DNA of 64,000 bases from positions 124,001 through 188,000 of the forward strand of contig JAXGOI010000001.1 of the NCBI GenBank assembly GCA_040767605.1. Reading direction: 5' to 3'. Source of the DNA: JAXGOI01 sp040767605. GTDB lineage: Bacteria > Bacillota > Dehalobacteriia > UBA4068. A program made the translations under genes and the position numbers. Of this stretch, positions 1 through 7,724 are shown piece after piece; positions within the stretch are counted from its first letter, which is position 1, and the number at the start of each line of letters is the position of its first letter. The notes beneath the pieces were generated by a model, which was not told the DNA's origin, did no database searches, and saw only the letters and a list, made by a program, of their open reading frames with translations.

Positions 1-1
1 T

Positions 2-361
2 AATTTTGATTTAGCCGGCAAGGCAACTTCCTGGGGCAGTAAAAATTATTTAATTCTTTTTTTAGCCTTGGGGCTTATTATATATGCCGGTATGACTATA
101 ATATCCCGCTTTCCGCATATATTTAATTATACTGTTGCCATTAATAAGGATAATGCCCCTATGCAATATGTATTAGCCCGGCAAATGCTGGCATTTATTA
201 AGCTTATTATAATCGCGATGTTTGCTTATATTAATTATATTACTTATGGGGCTTTTCAAAACCCGGCTTTAAATATAAACGCAATAATAATTCCGGTCTT
301 TATTATCGTGCTTTTCGGAGGCCTTGGCATTTATATTTATTTTTCTTTTAAATTCAAATAA
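2..361 (+). CDS. Membrane protein, DUF1648-like, 3' part only
   Basis: The reading frame is already open at the first bases of the window, so only the C-terminal ~119 residues are present and the true start lies upstream. It contains three hydrophobic segments. Between the first and second is the stretch FNYTVAINKDNAPMQYVLAR, which resembles the FNYPV...ENA..QY.LAR signature of DUF1648 (SdpI-like) membrane proteins of Firmicutes. The protein is therefore probably an integral membrane protein of unknown function. The family assignment is by pattern memory only. It ends 26 bp before the flavoprotein gene and could be cotranscribed with it. Confidence 0.7.
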   Translation, partial: NFDLAGKATSWGSKNYLILFLALGLIIYAGMTIISRFPHIFNYTVAINKDNAPMQYVLARQMLAFIKLIIIAMFAYINYITYGAFQNPALNINAIIIPVFIIVLFGGLGIYIYFSFKFK

Positions 362-387
362 AAAACAGCTATATTGGGGGTTTTAGA

Positions 388-975
388 GTGAAGGTAATAC
401 TTGTCAGCGGTTCTCCGAGAATTAAAGGCAATACTATGGCTGCCTTAAAGGCCTGTGCCGAATCTATTGAGAATAATGGAATTAAAACCCACCTTATTAG
501 CCTGGCAGGGAAAAAAATAGAGGCCTGCCAAGCCTGCGGCCAATGCAAAAAGCTGGGTTATTGCGTACTTAAGGACGATTTTGCCCCGATTTTAGATGAA
601 GTAAAAAACTCCCGGGGTTTTGTAATAGGCGCCCCGGTTTATTTCGGAACAGCCAGAGGGGATGTAATGAACCTCCTTCAGAGGCTCGGCATGGTTTCCC
701 GCGGGGGGGAGAAATTCCTTAAACATCAAATTGGGGGGCCGGTGGCGGTTGCCAGAAGGGGAGGGCAAACCGCAAGCATTCAGGAAATGCTGATGTTTTA
801 CTTTATTAACGGTATGACGGTTGTTGGGGCGGATTACTGGAATATGCTTTTTGGGGGCGCCCCGGAAGAGGTTTTAAATGACCGTGAGGGTATGGAAAAT
901 ATTTTGGAATTTGGCAAAAATATAGCCAGGCTTATAAAGCTGGAAGCCAATGCCAAGCCGGAAAAACAGCTTTAA
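388..975 (+). CDS. Flavodoxin-fold FMN oxidoreductase with Cys cluster motif
   Basis: A 195-residue NADPH-dependent FMN reductase/flavodoxin-like protein. The N-terminal GSPR.KGNT (residues 8-16) is the phosphate-binding loop for FMN, and GAPVYFG further on is the second flavin-contact loop. Cysteines 47, 50, 53 and 59 form a CX2CX2CX5C pattern. In archaeal iron-sulfur flavoproteins a similar pattern ligates a 4Fe-4S cluster; in other relatives the cysteines are only partly conserved, so a cluster is possible but not proven. The start is GTG at 388, preceded by a G-rich ribosome binding site. A hairpin terminator follows. It probably transfers electrons in an anaerobic redox pathway; the substrate cannot be read. 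Confidence 0.85.
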   Translation: MKVILVSGSPRIKGNTMAALKACAESIENNGIKTHLISLAGKKIEACQACGQCKKLGYCVLKDDFAPILDEVKNSRGFVIGAPVYFGTARGDVMNLLQRLGMVSRGGEKFLKHQIGGPVAVARRGGQTASIQEMLMFYFINGMTVVGADYWNMLFGGAPEEVLNDREGMENILEFGKNIARLIKLEANAKPEKQL

Positions 976-1000
976 ATAAGCTTAAATAAATATTCCCATT

Positions 1001-1027
1001 AAAAAAGGAGCCTAAAGGCTCCTTTTT
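1001..1027. terminator. Bidirectional intrinsic terminator
   Basis: Stem AAAAAGGAGCC / GGCTCCTTTTT with a TAAA loop. It has a T-run on one strand and an A-run on the other, and sits between the convergent flavoprotein gene and the minus-strand membrane protein gene. Confidence 0.85.
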
Positions 1028-1040
1028 AGCGGTTTTTTAA

Positions 1041-1541
1041 TTATAAAGAAGGGTTTTTACGCCTGTTTTTGGCCTTTTTAAGGCGGAATAAAATATAATT
1101 TGCTCCTAAGCCGCAAATTAAACCGGCGGCGGTTTTAATAATTAAACCCCTTAGAGAAATATCCTTAAAGCCCGCAAGAAGAAGGGAAAGAGCGGAAATT
1201 ATTATAATAAGCATAATAATTGGAAGAATATGCCGCCCCTCTAAAATGAAAGCCAAAAAGAAAGAGGCTGTAAAAATTGCTGCCAGGAATATACCAGCAG
1301 GGATTATGGTGGCATCCGTTACGCCGCTTTTAGTAAAATAAGCAAAGAGGCTCCAAATAAAGCCCATAATTAAAATTGCGGCAAAAAAAACTATGGTACC
1401 GGCAATTAATACAGGTAAAATTTTATGCCTTTTTTTTCTGTTTACTCTGGTTTCTGTATTTACAGCCCTGGGGCTTAAAAAATTACTTTGGTTTTTTTGC
1501 GGCCTCTCTTTATAAATATTCCTTTGCGGGGGACGGTTCAT
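1041..1541 (-). CDS. Four-TM membrane protein, TIGR04086-like
   Basis: A 166-residue protein with a basic, Asn/Arg-rich cytoplasmic N-terminus of about 40 residues followed by four hydrophobic segments (around 42-68, 79-100, 105-123 and 130-152) and a basic tail. The layout resembles the small YrzE/TIGR04086 membrane protein family of Firmicutes, whose function is unknown. The start is supported by AAGGAGG 8-9 nt upstream on the minus strand. An overlapping plus-strand frame has no such support. The assignment to TIGR04086 is tentative, but that this is a real membrane protein gene is fairly sure. Confidence 0.75.
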   Translation of the reverse strand: MNRPPQRNIYKERPQKNQSNFLSPRAVNTETRVNRKKRHKILPVLIAGTIVFFAAILIMGFIWSLFAYFTKSGVTDATIIPAGIFLAAIFTASFFLAFILEGRHILPIIMLIIIISALSLLLAGFKDISLRGLIIKTAAGLICGLGANYILFRLKKAKNRRKNPSL

Positions 1542-1614
1542 GCTTTGGCCTCCTTAAAATTGCTTTTAATGATTTTCCACGCTCTGAGGTTATTTCCCTT
1601 TAAAAATAAGAAAA

Positions 1615-1636
1615 TTATCTTAAGCACTTAAGATAA
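1615..1636. repeat. Perfect 10-bp inverted repeat, 2-bp spacer
   Basis: TTATCTTAAG-CA-CTTAAGATAA lies in the divergent intergenic region between the minus-strand membrane protein and the EamA transporter. A short-spaced, dyad-symmetric, AT-rich element without a following T-run suits a dimeric repressor operator better than a terminator. Confidence 0.6.
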
Positions 1637-1725
1637 ACCACAGAAAAACACAAAAAGTTTTCGCAAAAAAAGCCGAAAGAACCCCCTAAAAAAATCCGGC
1701 GGGGTTTAGTTTATTTTGTCTAATC

Positions 1726-1754
1726 TTGCTAAATACTTGCAGATAGAATATAAT
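1726..1754 (+). promoter_or_regulatory. Sigma-A type promoter of the EamA gene
   Basis: TTGCTA, then 17 bp, then TATAAT, about 78 bp before the EamA start codon. Confidence 0.65.
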
Positions 1755-1831
1755 AATATGATATGAACTAAAGGCTTTTAGGCTATTATATAATTACCGG
1801 CATTAATTTTTGCCGGCAGGGAGAGTGTTAT

Positions 1832-2755
1832 ATGTTTAGGGTTTTCTCAAGGGGGGTCGGCTATTTTTGCGTTTTACTGGCCGCCGCTTTTTGGGGTTCG
1901 GAAGGGGTTATTGTTAAACTTTGCTATAATGTTGGCTATAATACGGCATCTATACTTTTTTTTCGGTTTTTAATCGGCACTCTTGTATTTAATACTGCGG
2001 CCATTATTTTAAAACAGGAAAGAAAAATCCCAAGGGAAAACTGGCTCTCTTTTTCTTTCCTGGCGCTTTTTCAGATGCTGGCGGCTTTATGCTTATTTAA
2101 GGCCTTTCAGTTTTTAACTCCGGCCTTGGCAATTATGTTTTTTTATTTTTACCCCCCATTAACCTGCCTGATAGGCATAGTCTTTTTTAAAGAAGAAATC
2201 ATCTGGACAAAAATAATTTCTTTAATCGGGGCGTTTTCCGGCCTGCTTTTGCTCTACGGTAGCTCCTTTGGGAATATATCCGCCAAAGGGATTGGTTTTG
2301 CTCTTTTAGCCGCTGTTTTACAAGCTATATATTATACATTTATAGCCAAACTGCTTAAAAAAGTCAGCACAACTGCCTATAATTGCAATGTAAATATAGT
2401 ATCCCTGATAATTTATGCGGTTTATATGCTTTTTTCCAAGAGCCTGGTTTTTATTCCGACTCCCGGGGGCATTGGTTTTATTACTCTTTTAGGTATTGTA
2501 GCTTGGGTTATGCCCTCATATTTCCTTACAAAGGGGATACGCCAAATAGGCTCGACAGATTCCACGATTATCCTGTTTTTAGAAACCCCCTTTACGGTTT
2601 TAATTTCTTATTTAGTATTCAGAGAAATTCTTGAGCCCTTGCAGTTTTTAGGAGCTTTTTTAATTATCGGCTCGGTGGCCCTTCCCCAGATTTGGAATTT
2701 TTACTTAAACCGAAGGAAAATAAAAACAGAGCATGAAGAGGAAAATAAAAGTTAA
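1832..2755 (+). CDS. EamA/DMT family transporter
   Basis: A 307-residue protein with ten predicted transmembrane helices arranged as two EamA repeats. The first begins near residue 14 (AAAFWGSEGV) and the second near residue 150. EamA proteins of the drug/metabolite transporter superfamily usually export or import amino acids, nucleosides or other small metabolites by secondary transport. The C-terminus is short and charged. The gene has its own sigma-A type promoter and is downstream of a symmetric operator-like repeat, so it may be individually regulated. The substrate is not predictable from sequence. Confidence 0.9.
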   Translation: MFRVFSRGVGYFCVLLAAAFWGSEGVIVKLCYNVGYNTASILFFRFLIGTLVFNTAAIILKQERKIPRENWLSFSFLALFQMLAALCLFKAFQFLTPALAIMFFYFYPPLTCLIGIVFFKEEIIWTKIISLIGAFSGLLLLYGSSFGNISAKGIGFALLAAVLQAIYYTFIAKLLKKVSTTAYNCNVNIVSLIIYAVYMLFSKSLVFIPTPGGIGFITLLGIVAWVMPSYFLTKGIRQIGSTDSTIILFLETPFTVLISYLVFREILEPLQFLGAFLIIGSVALPQIWNFYLNRRKIKTEHEEENKS

Positions 2756-2926
2756 AGCTCGGTGTCTGGTTGAATTAAACGTCCAGGATTATTTTTAAGC
2801 CGTGTTTTTAATTTTACTAGGGGGAAATATTCATAAGCCCTTAGTCTTTAAAGAAAATTAAGGCTCTATCTTTTTAATATAAGAAAATAATAATTATCAA
2901 ATTATTTTAGGAACGGAGCAAATTTA

Positions 2927-4144
2927 ATGGGCTCAAATTCGCACCTGCCGCATTTAACCCCGGATTCTCCGGGCAATAAAACTACTGCGGCCCCAAAGCT
3001 TTGGACAAAAGATTTTATTTCCGTTTGTACTTTAAATTTATTTGTTTTCGGCGCTTTTCAAATGCTTCAGCCCACAATGCCCCTATACATAAGGCATCTT
3101 GGAGGAAGCGATTTATTAGCTGGCTTATCCACATCTGTTTTAGCTATGGCCGCAATTATTGTGAGGCCTTTTGCAGGCTGGGCCTTAGATAATAAAGGGC
3201 GCCGCCTTATAACCATAGGGGGCGTATTCTTTTTCGCCTCTGTTTTTATATTGTATAGCTTAACAAGAGTTATTGGAATTATTTTGATTTTAAGATGTAT
3301 TCACGGCCTGGCCTTCAGTTTTAGCAGCAGCGCCACCGGTACCGTTGCCGCCGATATTGTTCCAAGGAATCGTTTTGCTCAGGGTATGAGTATATTGGGG
3401 GTTACCTCAAATATGGCAATGGCAATAGCGCCTGCCATAGGCCTCTGGATTATTAAAGATTTTGATTATAATTATTTATTTTTTACTTGCTTTATTTTGG
3501 CCATAATTGCTATTGCTGTTTCCGCTAAAATGAAATACCCTGAGGTTAATACTGTAAAAAAACAAAATAAAATAGATTTATGGGGTATTATTAATAAAAA
3601 ATCCATACCGCCTTCAATTGTGATGGCATTATGCAGCACTACCTATTCGGCTATTACTACCTTTGTGGCTATTTATGCTCAGGAAAAGAGCATTAACGGA
3701 GGAGTTTTCTTTACCTTTATGGCAATATCTACTGCTGTTTCCAGGCTGGCAATGGGCTCTGTGGTAGATAAAAAGGGTTGCGATATTGTGCTTTACTGGG
3801 GCATAGGCATATTTATGCTTTCCCCATTGACTCTGTTTTTTGCAAATTCTCAAGCTTTAATTATTGTAAGCGCCATATTTTTCGGTATCGGCTTTGGTTT
3901 TATTCTTCCCAGCCTGCAAACTATTGCCGTGCGTTCCGCCAAACCCAATAATCGGGGCGCCGCCACCAGCACATATTATTTGGCCTTCGATTTAGGCATG
4001 GTTTTAGGGGGCATAATCTCCGGCTGGCTGTCTGAATTAATCGGCTTTGAAAAAATGTTTTTATCTATGCTTTTACCTGTTATAGTAGCCGCATTTATTT
4101 TTAAAAGGATTTGCGCTAATAAATCCGAGCTTCAGGCAGGGTAG
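2927..4144 (+). CDS. MFS transporter
   Basis: A 405-residue major facilitator superfamily protein with 12 predicted helices. After a ~25-residue Pro/Ser/Thr-rich cytoplasmic leader, TM1 begins at about residue 30. The loop between TM2 and TM3 carries GWALDNKGRR, a good match to MFS motif A (G-x-x-x-D-x-x-G-R-R). A second, weaker motif A copy, GSVVDKKGCD, sits in the C-terminal half. The general family resemblance is to multidrug or sugar efflux MFS proteins. The substrate is unknown. The start has a moderate GGAG site. It stands alone, with about 170 bp of AT-rich DNA before it and 78 bp after it. Confidence 0.9.
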   Translation: MGSNSHLPHLTPDSPGNKTTAAPKLWTKDFISVCTLNLFVFGAFQMLQPTMPLYIRHLGGSDLLAGLSTSVLAMAAIIVRPFAGWALDNKGRRLITIGGVFFFASVFILYSLTRVIGIILILRCIHGLAFSFSSSATGTVAADIVPRNRFAQGMSILGVTSNMAMAIAPAIGLWIIKDFDYNYLFFTCFILAIIAIAVSAKMKYPEVNTVKKQNKIDLWGIINKKSIPPSIVMALCSTTYSAITTFVAIYAQEKSINGGVFFTFMAISTAVSRLAMGSVVDKKGCDIVLYWGIGIFMLSPLTLFFANSQALIIVSAIFFGIGFGFILPSLQTIAVRSAKPNNRGAATSTYYLAFDLGMVLGGIISGWLSELIGFEKMFLSMLLPVIVAAFIFKRICANKSELQAG

Positions 4145-4222
4145 ATTTTTTAAACCGCTTTTGGTTTTAAGGCCGGGCCGCCGTGATTTTTTGAACTGGG
4201 GAAATTAAACGGAGGTTATAAT

Positions 4223-4786
4223 ATGAAAAACGCTTTTTTAAACGATACTTCCATGGATGATAAACTGATATATGTAGATATTTTTGATAATCAAACGGGC
4301 AGCGGCATTAAAATAGATGCCCATAGGGAAGGGAGACTTCACAGGGCATTTTCGGTCTTCATTTGCCATGAGGGGCAGATGCTTATTCAAAAAAGAGCAA
4401 CAGGCAAGTATCATTCCGGCGGGCTTTGGGCAAATACCTGCTGCTCCCATCCAAGAGACGGGGAAGAAACCCTGGCAGCCGCTCAACGCCGCCTGATAGA
4501 AGAGGTAGGCATTAACTGCGAAAATTTAAAAGAAATAGACAGCTTTGTCTATTTCCATAAATTCCGGGATGATTTATATGAATATGAATTTGACCATATA
4601 ATTATCGGCGATTATTATGGCTGCTATATGCCAAACCCCAATGAAATAGCGGAGATGAAGTGGATAGACTATTTTGAACTTGCCCGGGATTTAGCCGAAA
4701 ACCCGGAAAACTATTCCGTTTGGTTTTTAATTGCAGCCCCCAAAGTTTTAGCCTATTTAAAGAAACAGGGAATTTATAATTATTAA
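4223..4786 (+). CDS. idi: Isopentenyl-diphosphate delta-isomerase, type I
   Basis: A 187-residue Nudix-fold enzyme interconverting IPP and DMAPP for isoprenoid synthesis. The sequence shows LHRAFSVFI (His40, metal ligand), KYHSGGLWANTCCSHP (Cys74 aligns with the catalytic Cys67 of the E. coli enzyme) and LYEYEFDH (Glu120 and Glu122, matching the catalytic/metal Glu pair). A Nudix-like AAQRRLIEEVG helix spans about residues 86-96. Length and motif order are normal for type I. The start is supported by GGAGGT. It stands alone rather than in an isoprenoid operon. Many Firmicutes use the unrelated flavin type II enzyme, so a type I gene is mildly unusual. Confidence 0.93.
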   Translation: MKNAFLNDTSMDDKLIYVDIFDNQTGSGIKIDAHREGRLHRAFSVFICHEGQMLIQKRATGKYHSGGLWANTCCSHPRDGEETLAAAQRRLIEEVGINCENLKEIDSFVYFHKFRDDLYEYEFDHIIIGDYYGCYMPNPNEIAEMKWIDYFELARDLAENPENYSVWFLIAAPKVLAYLKKQGIYNY

Positions 4787-4828
4787 TAACTCCTGCCCAA
4801 AATACTTAAAAGCCCGCAAAAACAAAGC

Positions 4829-5347
4829 TTAAGTATTAATAAGTATTCTAACCCCCTCAATATGTATGAAGCGGATATCCGTATAGCCATAGCTTGAAAG
4901 GGGCCTGCAATTGCTGTCATAACTATTGGCGGCCACAAAAACATTATCCGGGCTTATGGGGTAATTAACCCTTACTATTACAGGGTTATGCTGAAAATCT
5001 CCCGAATCAAATTTTAATTGGCAAATATCCCCCGGCTCAATATCGTATATGGATATTTCACTGCCAAAGGGCCCTACGCTGCGATTATTAATTAAAAAAT
5101 CATATAAATACATAACCCCTGTCCAGGAGGGGGAACGCTGATTTAAGCTTATATAGTACCAGCCGTAAACAGGGTTATAATTCATAACACCGCTGCCTGC
5201 ATAAATACATTGAGAGGCAAAATTTGTGCAATTTCCCCCCAGATTGCTGAAATCATAATATTTAGGGTTACGAAAATAGGCCCATTTATCGGCATATTCA
5301 ACGGCCTTTGCCCTGTCATATTCCTTTAAAGCTATTTGGGAAGGCAT
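4829..5347 (-). CDS. Putative amidase-domain (Amidase_6) protein
   Basis: A 172-residue protein consisting almost entirely of an Amidase_6 (NlpC/P60-like papain-fold) domain. The pattern AVEYADKWAY...YYDFSNLGGNCTNFASQ is characteristic. Cys40 in NCTNF is the expected nucleophile and His120 in GDFQHN the expected base. No signal peptide is visible, so it may act inside the cell or spore. Family members are found in sporulating clostridia and are thought to be cell-wall or peptide amidases; the substrate is not established. The start has GAGGAGG 6-7 nt upstream. A tiny membrane ORF lies just upstream on the same strand. Confidence 0.85.
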   Translation of the reverse strand: MPSQIALKEYDRAKAVEYADKWAYFRNPKYYDFSNLGGNCTNFASQCIYAGSGVMNYNPVYGWYYISLNQRSPSWTGVMYLYDFLINNRSVGPFGSEISIYDIEPGDICQLKFDSGDFQHNPVIVRVNYPISPDNVFVAANSYDSNCRPLSSYGYTDIRFIHIEGVRILINT

Positions 5348-5369
5348 TTTACTTCCTCCTCGCCCTTAT

Positions 5370-5537
5370 CTATTTTATGGCTATAAGAAAGCGGCTGTTA
5401 GACCAATTAAGATAATTATTTAAAAGAGTTTTGCATATGGCCCTATCCGGAGAGCTGGAAAATAAAAAAACACAGGCATCTGTAATAATAAAAATTATTA
5501 TAGCTATAAAAAGTATTTTAATAAGGGCTTTAAGCAT
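5370..5537 (-). CDS. Small single-span membrane protein
   Basis: A 55-residue ORF starting MLKALIKILF with one strong hydrophobic segment (about residues 3-25) followed by a short soluble tail containing one Cys. The start at 5537 is chosen because GGAGGG lies 6-7 nt upstream; a longer frame beginning at 5636 has no comparable site. It ends 22 bp before the putative amidase gene and probably shares its transcript. It could be a membrane partner or exported peptide. No family is recognised, and the overlapping plus-strand frame weakens the case somewhat. Confidence 0.45.
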   Translation of the reverse strand: MLKALIKILFIAIIIFIITDACVFLFSSSPDRAICKTLLNNYLNWSNSRFLIAIK

Positions 5538-5782
5538 TTTTAACCCTCCGCCGCCCAAAATAAAACAAATTATATTTAAAGCCAAAAAAGCCGGCTTTGG
5601 CTGCCGGATAATAATAAATAAGCTATTGGCAGCCATAAGCGTAAAAACACGGAATTTTATCTTTTTTGCACTTTACTAGTAAATAATATGCCTTGTTTGT
5701 CCTTTCGGTGCTTGGCATTAAAAAATTAGGGCCGGGTTTTTTAGGCGTAAAAAAACCGGCTGGTACAAATTTTTGGCAAAAT

Positions 5783-5812
5783 TTGCACAATTCTAATAAT
5801 ATATGCTATAAT
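5783..5812 (+). promoter_or_regulatory. Sigma-A promoter of degV gene
   Basis: TTGCAC, 18 bp, TATAAT with an extended TGC just before the -10 box; about 87 bp before the DegV start. Confidence 0.7.
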
Positions 5813-5898
5813 ATATCAAAATATTTAGATAAAATAATATAGGGCTATTATGTTTTTCTGCTTTAAATGGGTAATTATTAGTGATTTAGGAGGCGAAT

Positions 5899-6738
5899 AT
5901 GGAATACAGGCTTATTGTGGACAGCTGCTGTGAATTAATTGATGAATTAAGGGAGAAGCTGGGGGCGGAAAGAGTTCCCTTATCCATGTATGTTGACGGC
6001 AAGGAATTTGTGGATAACGAAAACCTTGATGTTCAGACCTTTATAAAAGCCATGGTGGAGAGTAAGAATATTGTAAAATCTTCCTGCCCGTCGCCGGAGG
6101 CTTTTGTTGAAAAATTTCGTAAGGCGGGGCATATTTTTGCCGTAACCCTTTCTTCAAAGCTAAGCGCTACATATAATAGCGCCGTTGTTGCCAAAGGCAT
6201 AGTAGAGGGGGAAGACCCCTCCAAAAAAATTCATGTTTTTGATTCCCTTTCGGCTACCGCCGGCGAGCTGTTAATCGGCCTTAAAATTTTGGAATGTGTG
6301 GAAAAAAATTTAAGCTGGGAAAAAATCATTAATACGGTAGATGGTTTTATTAAAGAGATGAAAACATTTTTTGTTTTGGAAAGCCTGGAAAACTTAATTA
6401 AAGCAGGCAGAATGAGCAGAGTTAAAGCCCAGCTTGCCTATGCCTTATCTATTAGGCCGATTATGGGGGCAGACGATGAGGGTAATATTAAGCTTTATAA
6501 AAAAATCCGCGGCTCTAAAAAAGCTTTAAGTAATATGGTGGATATGATTAGCGATTACGGTCAGGATATTGCTAATAAAACCCTGATTATTACTTATTGC
6601 AATTGTTTGGATAAAGCCGAATATGTTAAGACTTTAATTAAAGAAAAATATAATTTTAAGGCCATACATATGGTTCCCTGCGGGGGTTTAAGCTCTCTTT
6701 ATGCCAATGAAGGCGGGGTCGTAATCGCTTATTCTTAA
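5899..6738 (+). CDS. DegV family fatty acid-binding protein
   Basis: A 279-residue two-domain DegV protein. The N-terminal part contains the loop SSCPSPEAF (about residue 60) and TLSSKLSATYNSA (about 80-95), which bind the fatty-acid carboxylate in the family. VFDSLSAT and the C-terminal GGLSSLYANEGGVVIAY complete the pattern. DegV/FakB proteins hold an acyl chain and, with the kinase FakA, feed exogenous fatty acids into phospholipid synthesis. No fakA is present here, so this may be one of several FakB paralogues. It has its own sigma-A promoter, GGAGG site and terminator, making it a single-gene unit. Confidence 0.9.
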   Translation: MEYRLIVDSCCELIDELREKLGAERVPLSMYVDGKEFVDNENLDVQTFIKAMVESKNIVKSSCPSPEAFVEKFRKAGHIFAVTLSSKLSATYNSAVVAKGIVEGEDPSKKIHVFDSLSATAGELLIGLKILECVEKNLSWEKIINTVDGFIKEMKTFFVLESLENLIKAGRMSRVKAQLAYALSIRPIMGADDEGNIKLYKKIRGSKKALSNMVDMISDYGQDIANKTLIITYCNCLDKAEYVKTLIKEKYNFKAIHMVPCGGLSSLYANEGGVVIAYS

Positions 6739-6755
6739 AGCGAGTTTAAGCATAT

Positions 6756-6787
6756 AAAAAAAGCACATCTTTTTGATGTGCTTTTTT
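6756..6787 (+). terminator. Intrinsic terminator after degV
   Basis: Stem AGCACATC / GATGTGCT, loop TTTTT, followed by T6; an A-run precedes the stem. Confidence 0.85.
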
Positions 6788-6813
6788 ATGCCTATTACTC
6801 TTTTTATTTAACC

Positions 6814-6842
6814 TTGAATATATTCAGGCCGAATGCTAGAAT
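6814..6842 (+). promoter_or_regulatory. Sigma-A promoter of the amidohydrolase gene
   Basis: TTGAAT, 17 bp, TAGAAT with extended TGC; about 40 bp before the start codon. Confidence 0.6.
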
Positions 6843-6881
6843 AAGCAAATAAAGAACGGTTTATTTAGGCAGGTGTTAAAG

Positions 6882-7673
6882 ATGCTTATAGATTTTCACA
6901 CCCATATATATCCGGAAGAAATAGCCCAAAGGGCAATCCCTCATTTGGCTAAAAAAGCGGGTATACCCTATTATGGTTTGGGAACAGCCGCGGATCTTTT
7001 AAATAAATTTTCAACCTGGAATTTAAGCGGGGTAGTTGCCGCAAATATTGTTACCAGCGAATTGCAGCATAAAAAAGTTAATGATTTTGCCATCAGCGTA
7101 AACAGCAGGCAAATTCAGGCCTTGGGCTCTGTTTATCCCGGAAGCCCCCAGGTAAAAGATGAGCTTAAAAGAATAAAAAAAGCGGGGCTTAAAGGCATTA
7201 AGCTTCACCCCGAATACCAGAGCTTTAATATTAATGATAAAAAAGCTTACCCTATATATGAAAAGTGCGAGGAATTAGGCTTATTTATTCTTTTTCATAC
7301 CGGGAGGGACCCGGGCTTTCCTAATGATTACCGGGGCAAGCCGGAATATTTGGCAGAAATCGCCCAGGATTTCCCTAAAAATATTTTTATTGCCGGCCAT
7401 TTAGGGGGGCTGAATGCCTGGGATGAGGCTTTGGAATTTCTCTGCAGCAAAGAGAATATTTACTTTGATACAGCCTTTATCGCAAAATATTTACCCCAAG
7501 AGCGTGCAAAAAAAATTATCCGTGAATTCGGAGCCCCTAAAATTCTTTTTGCTACGGATTATCCCTGGGAAACCGTACCCGTAATGAAGGAATATATTTT
7601 GGGTTTAGGCTTAAATGAAAAAGAATTGGAAGAAATTTTTTATAAAAACGCCGCAAGGCTTCTGAAATTATAA
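6882..7673 (+). CDS. Amidohydrolase 2 family metal-dependent hydrolase
   Basis: A 263-residue TIM-barrel protein of the Amidohydrolase_2 family. Metal-ligand motifs are DFHTH (His6, His8), GIKLHPEY (His in strand 4), LFHTGRDPG (strand 5), IAGHLGG (strand 6) and FATDYPW (the terminal Asp). ATG 6882 is preferred to GTG 6873 because an AGGCAGG site lies ahead of it and the protein then starts directly with the barrel's first strand. Family members include decarboxylases such as those acting on 2-amino-3-carboxymuconate semialdehyde and various hydrolases. The reaction cannot be deduced. It is transcribed alone. Confidence 0.87.
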   Translation: MLIDFHTHIYPEEIAQRAIPHLAKKAGIPYYGLGTAADLLNKFSTWNLSGVVAANIVTSELQHKKVNDFAISVNSRQIQALGSVYPGSPQVKDELKRIKKAGLKGIKLHPEYQSFNINDKKAYPIYEKCEELGLFILFHTGRDPGFPNDYRGKPEYLAEIAQDFPKNIFIAGHLGGLNAWDEALEFLCSKENIYFDTAFIAKYLPQERAKKIIREFGAPKILFATDYPWETVPVMKEYILGLGLNEKELEEIFYKNAARLLKL

Positions 7674-7680
7674 AAATTAA

Positions 7681-7714
7681 ATAAACCCGGGCTATAAGGC
7701 CCGGGTTTATTTTA
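7681..7714. terminator. Bidirectional terminator, 12-bp perfect stem
   Basis: ATAAACCCGGGC pairs perfectly with GCCCGGGTTTAT around a 6-nt loop, then a T-rich tail; it serves the convergent amidohydrolase and cysK genes. Confidence 0.88.
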
Positions 7715-7724
7715 ATTACCCTGT

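Noticed and set aside
1376..1603. Plus-strand frame opposite the four-TM membrane protein
   Set aside because: The minus-strand frame has AAGGAGG and coherent membrane topology; this one is its shadow.
5431..5679. Plus-strand frame opposite the small membrane ORF
   Set aside because: No ribosome site on the plus strand; the minus-strand frame has GGAGGG at good spacing.
5731..5760. GCCGGGTTTTTT / AAAAAAACCGGC hairpin as a terminator
   Set aside because: The stem has a mismatch and no T-run outside it on either strand; it also lies just before the degV promoter. It may be a chance or weak structure.
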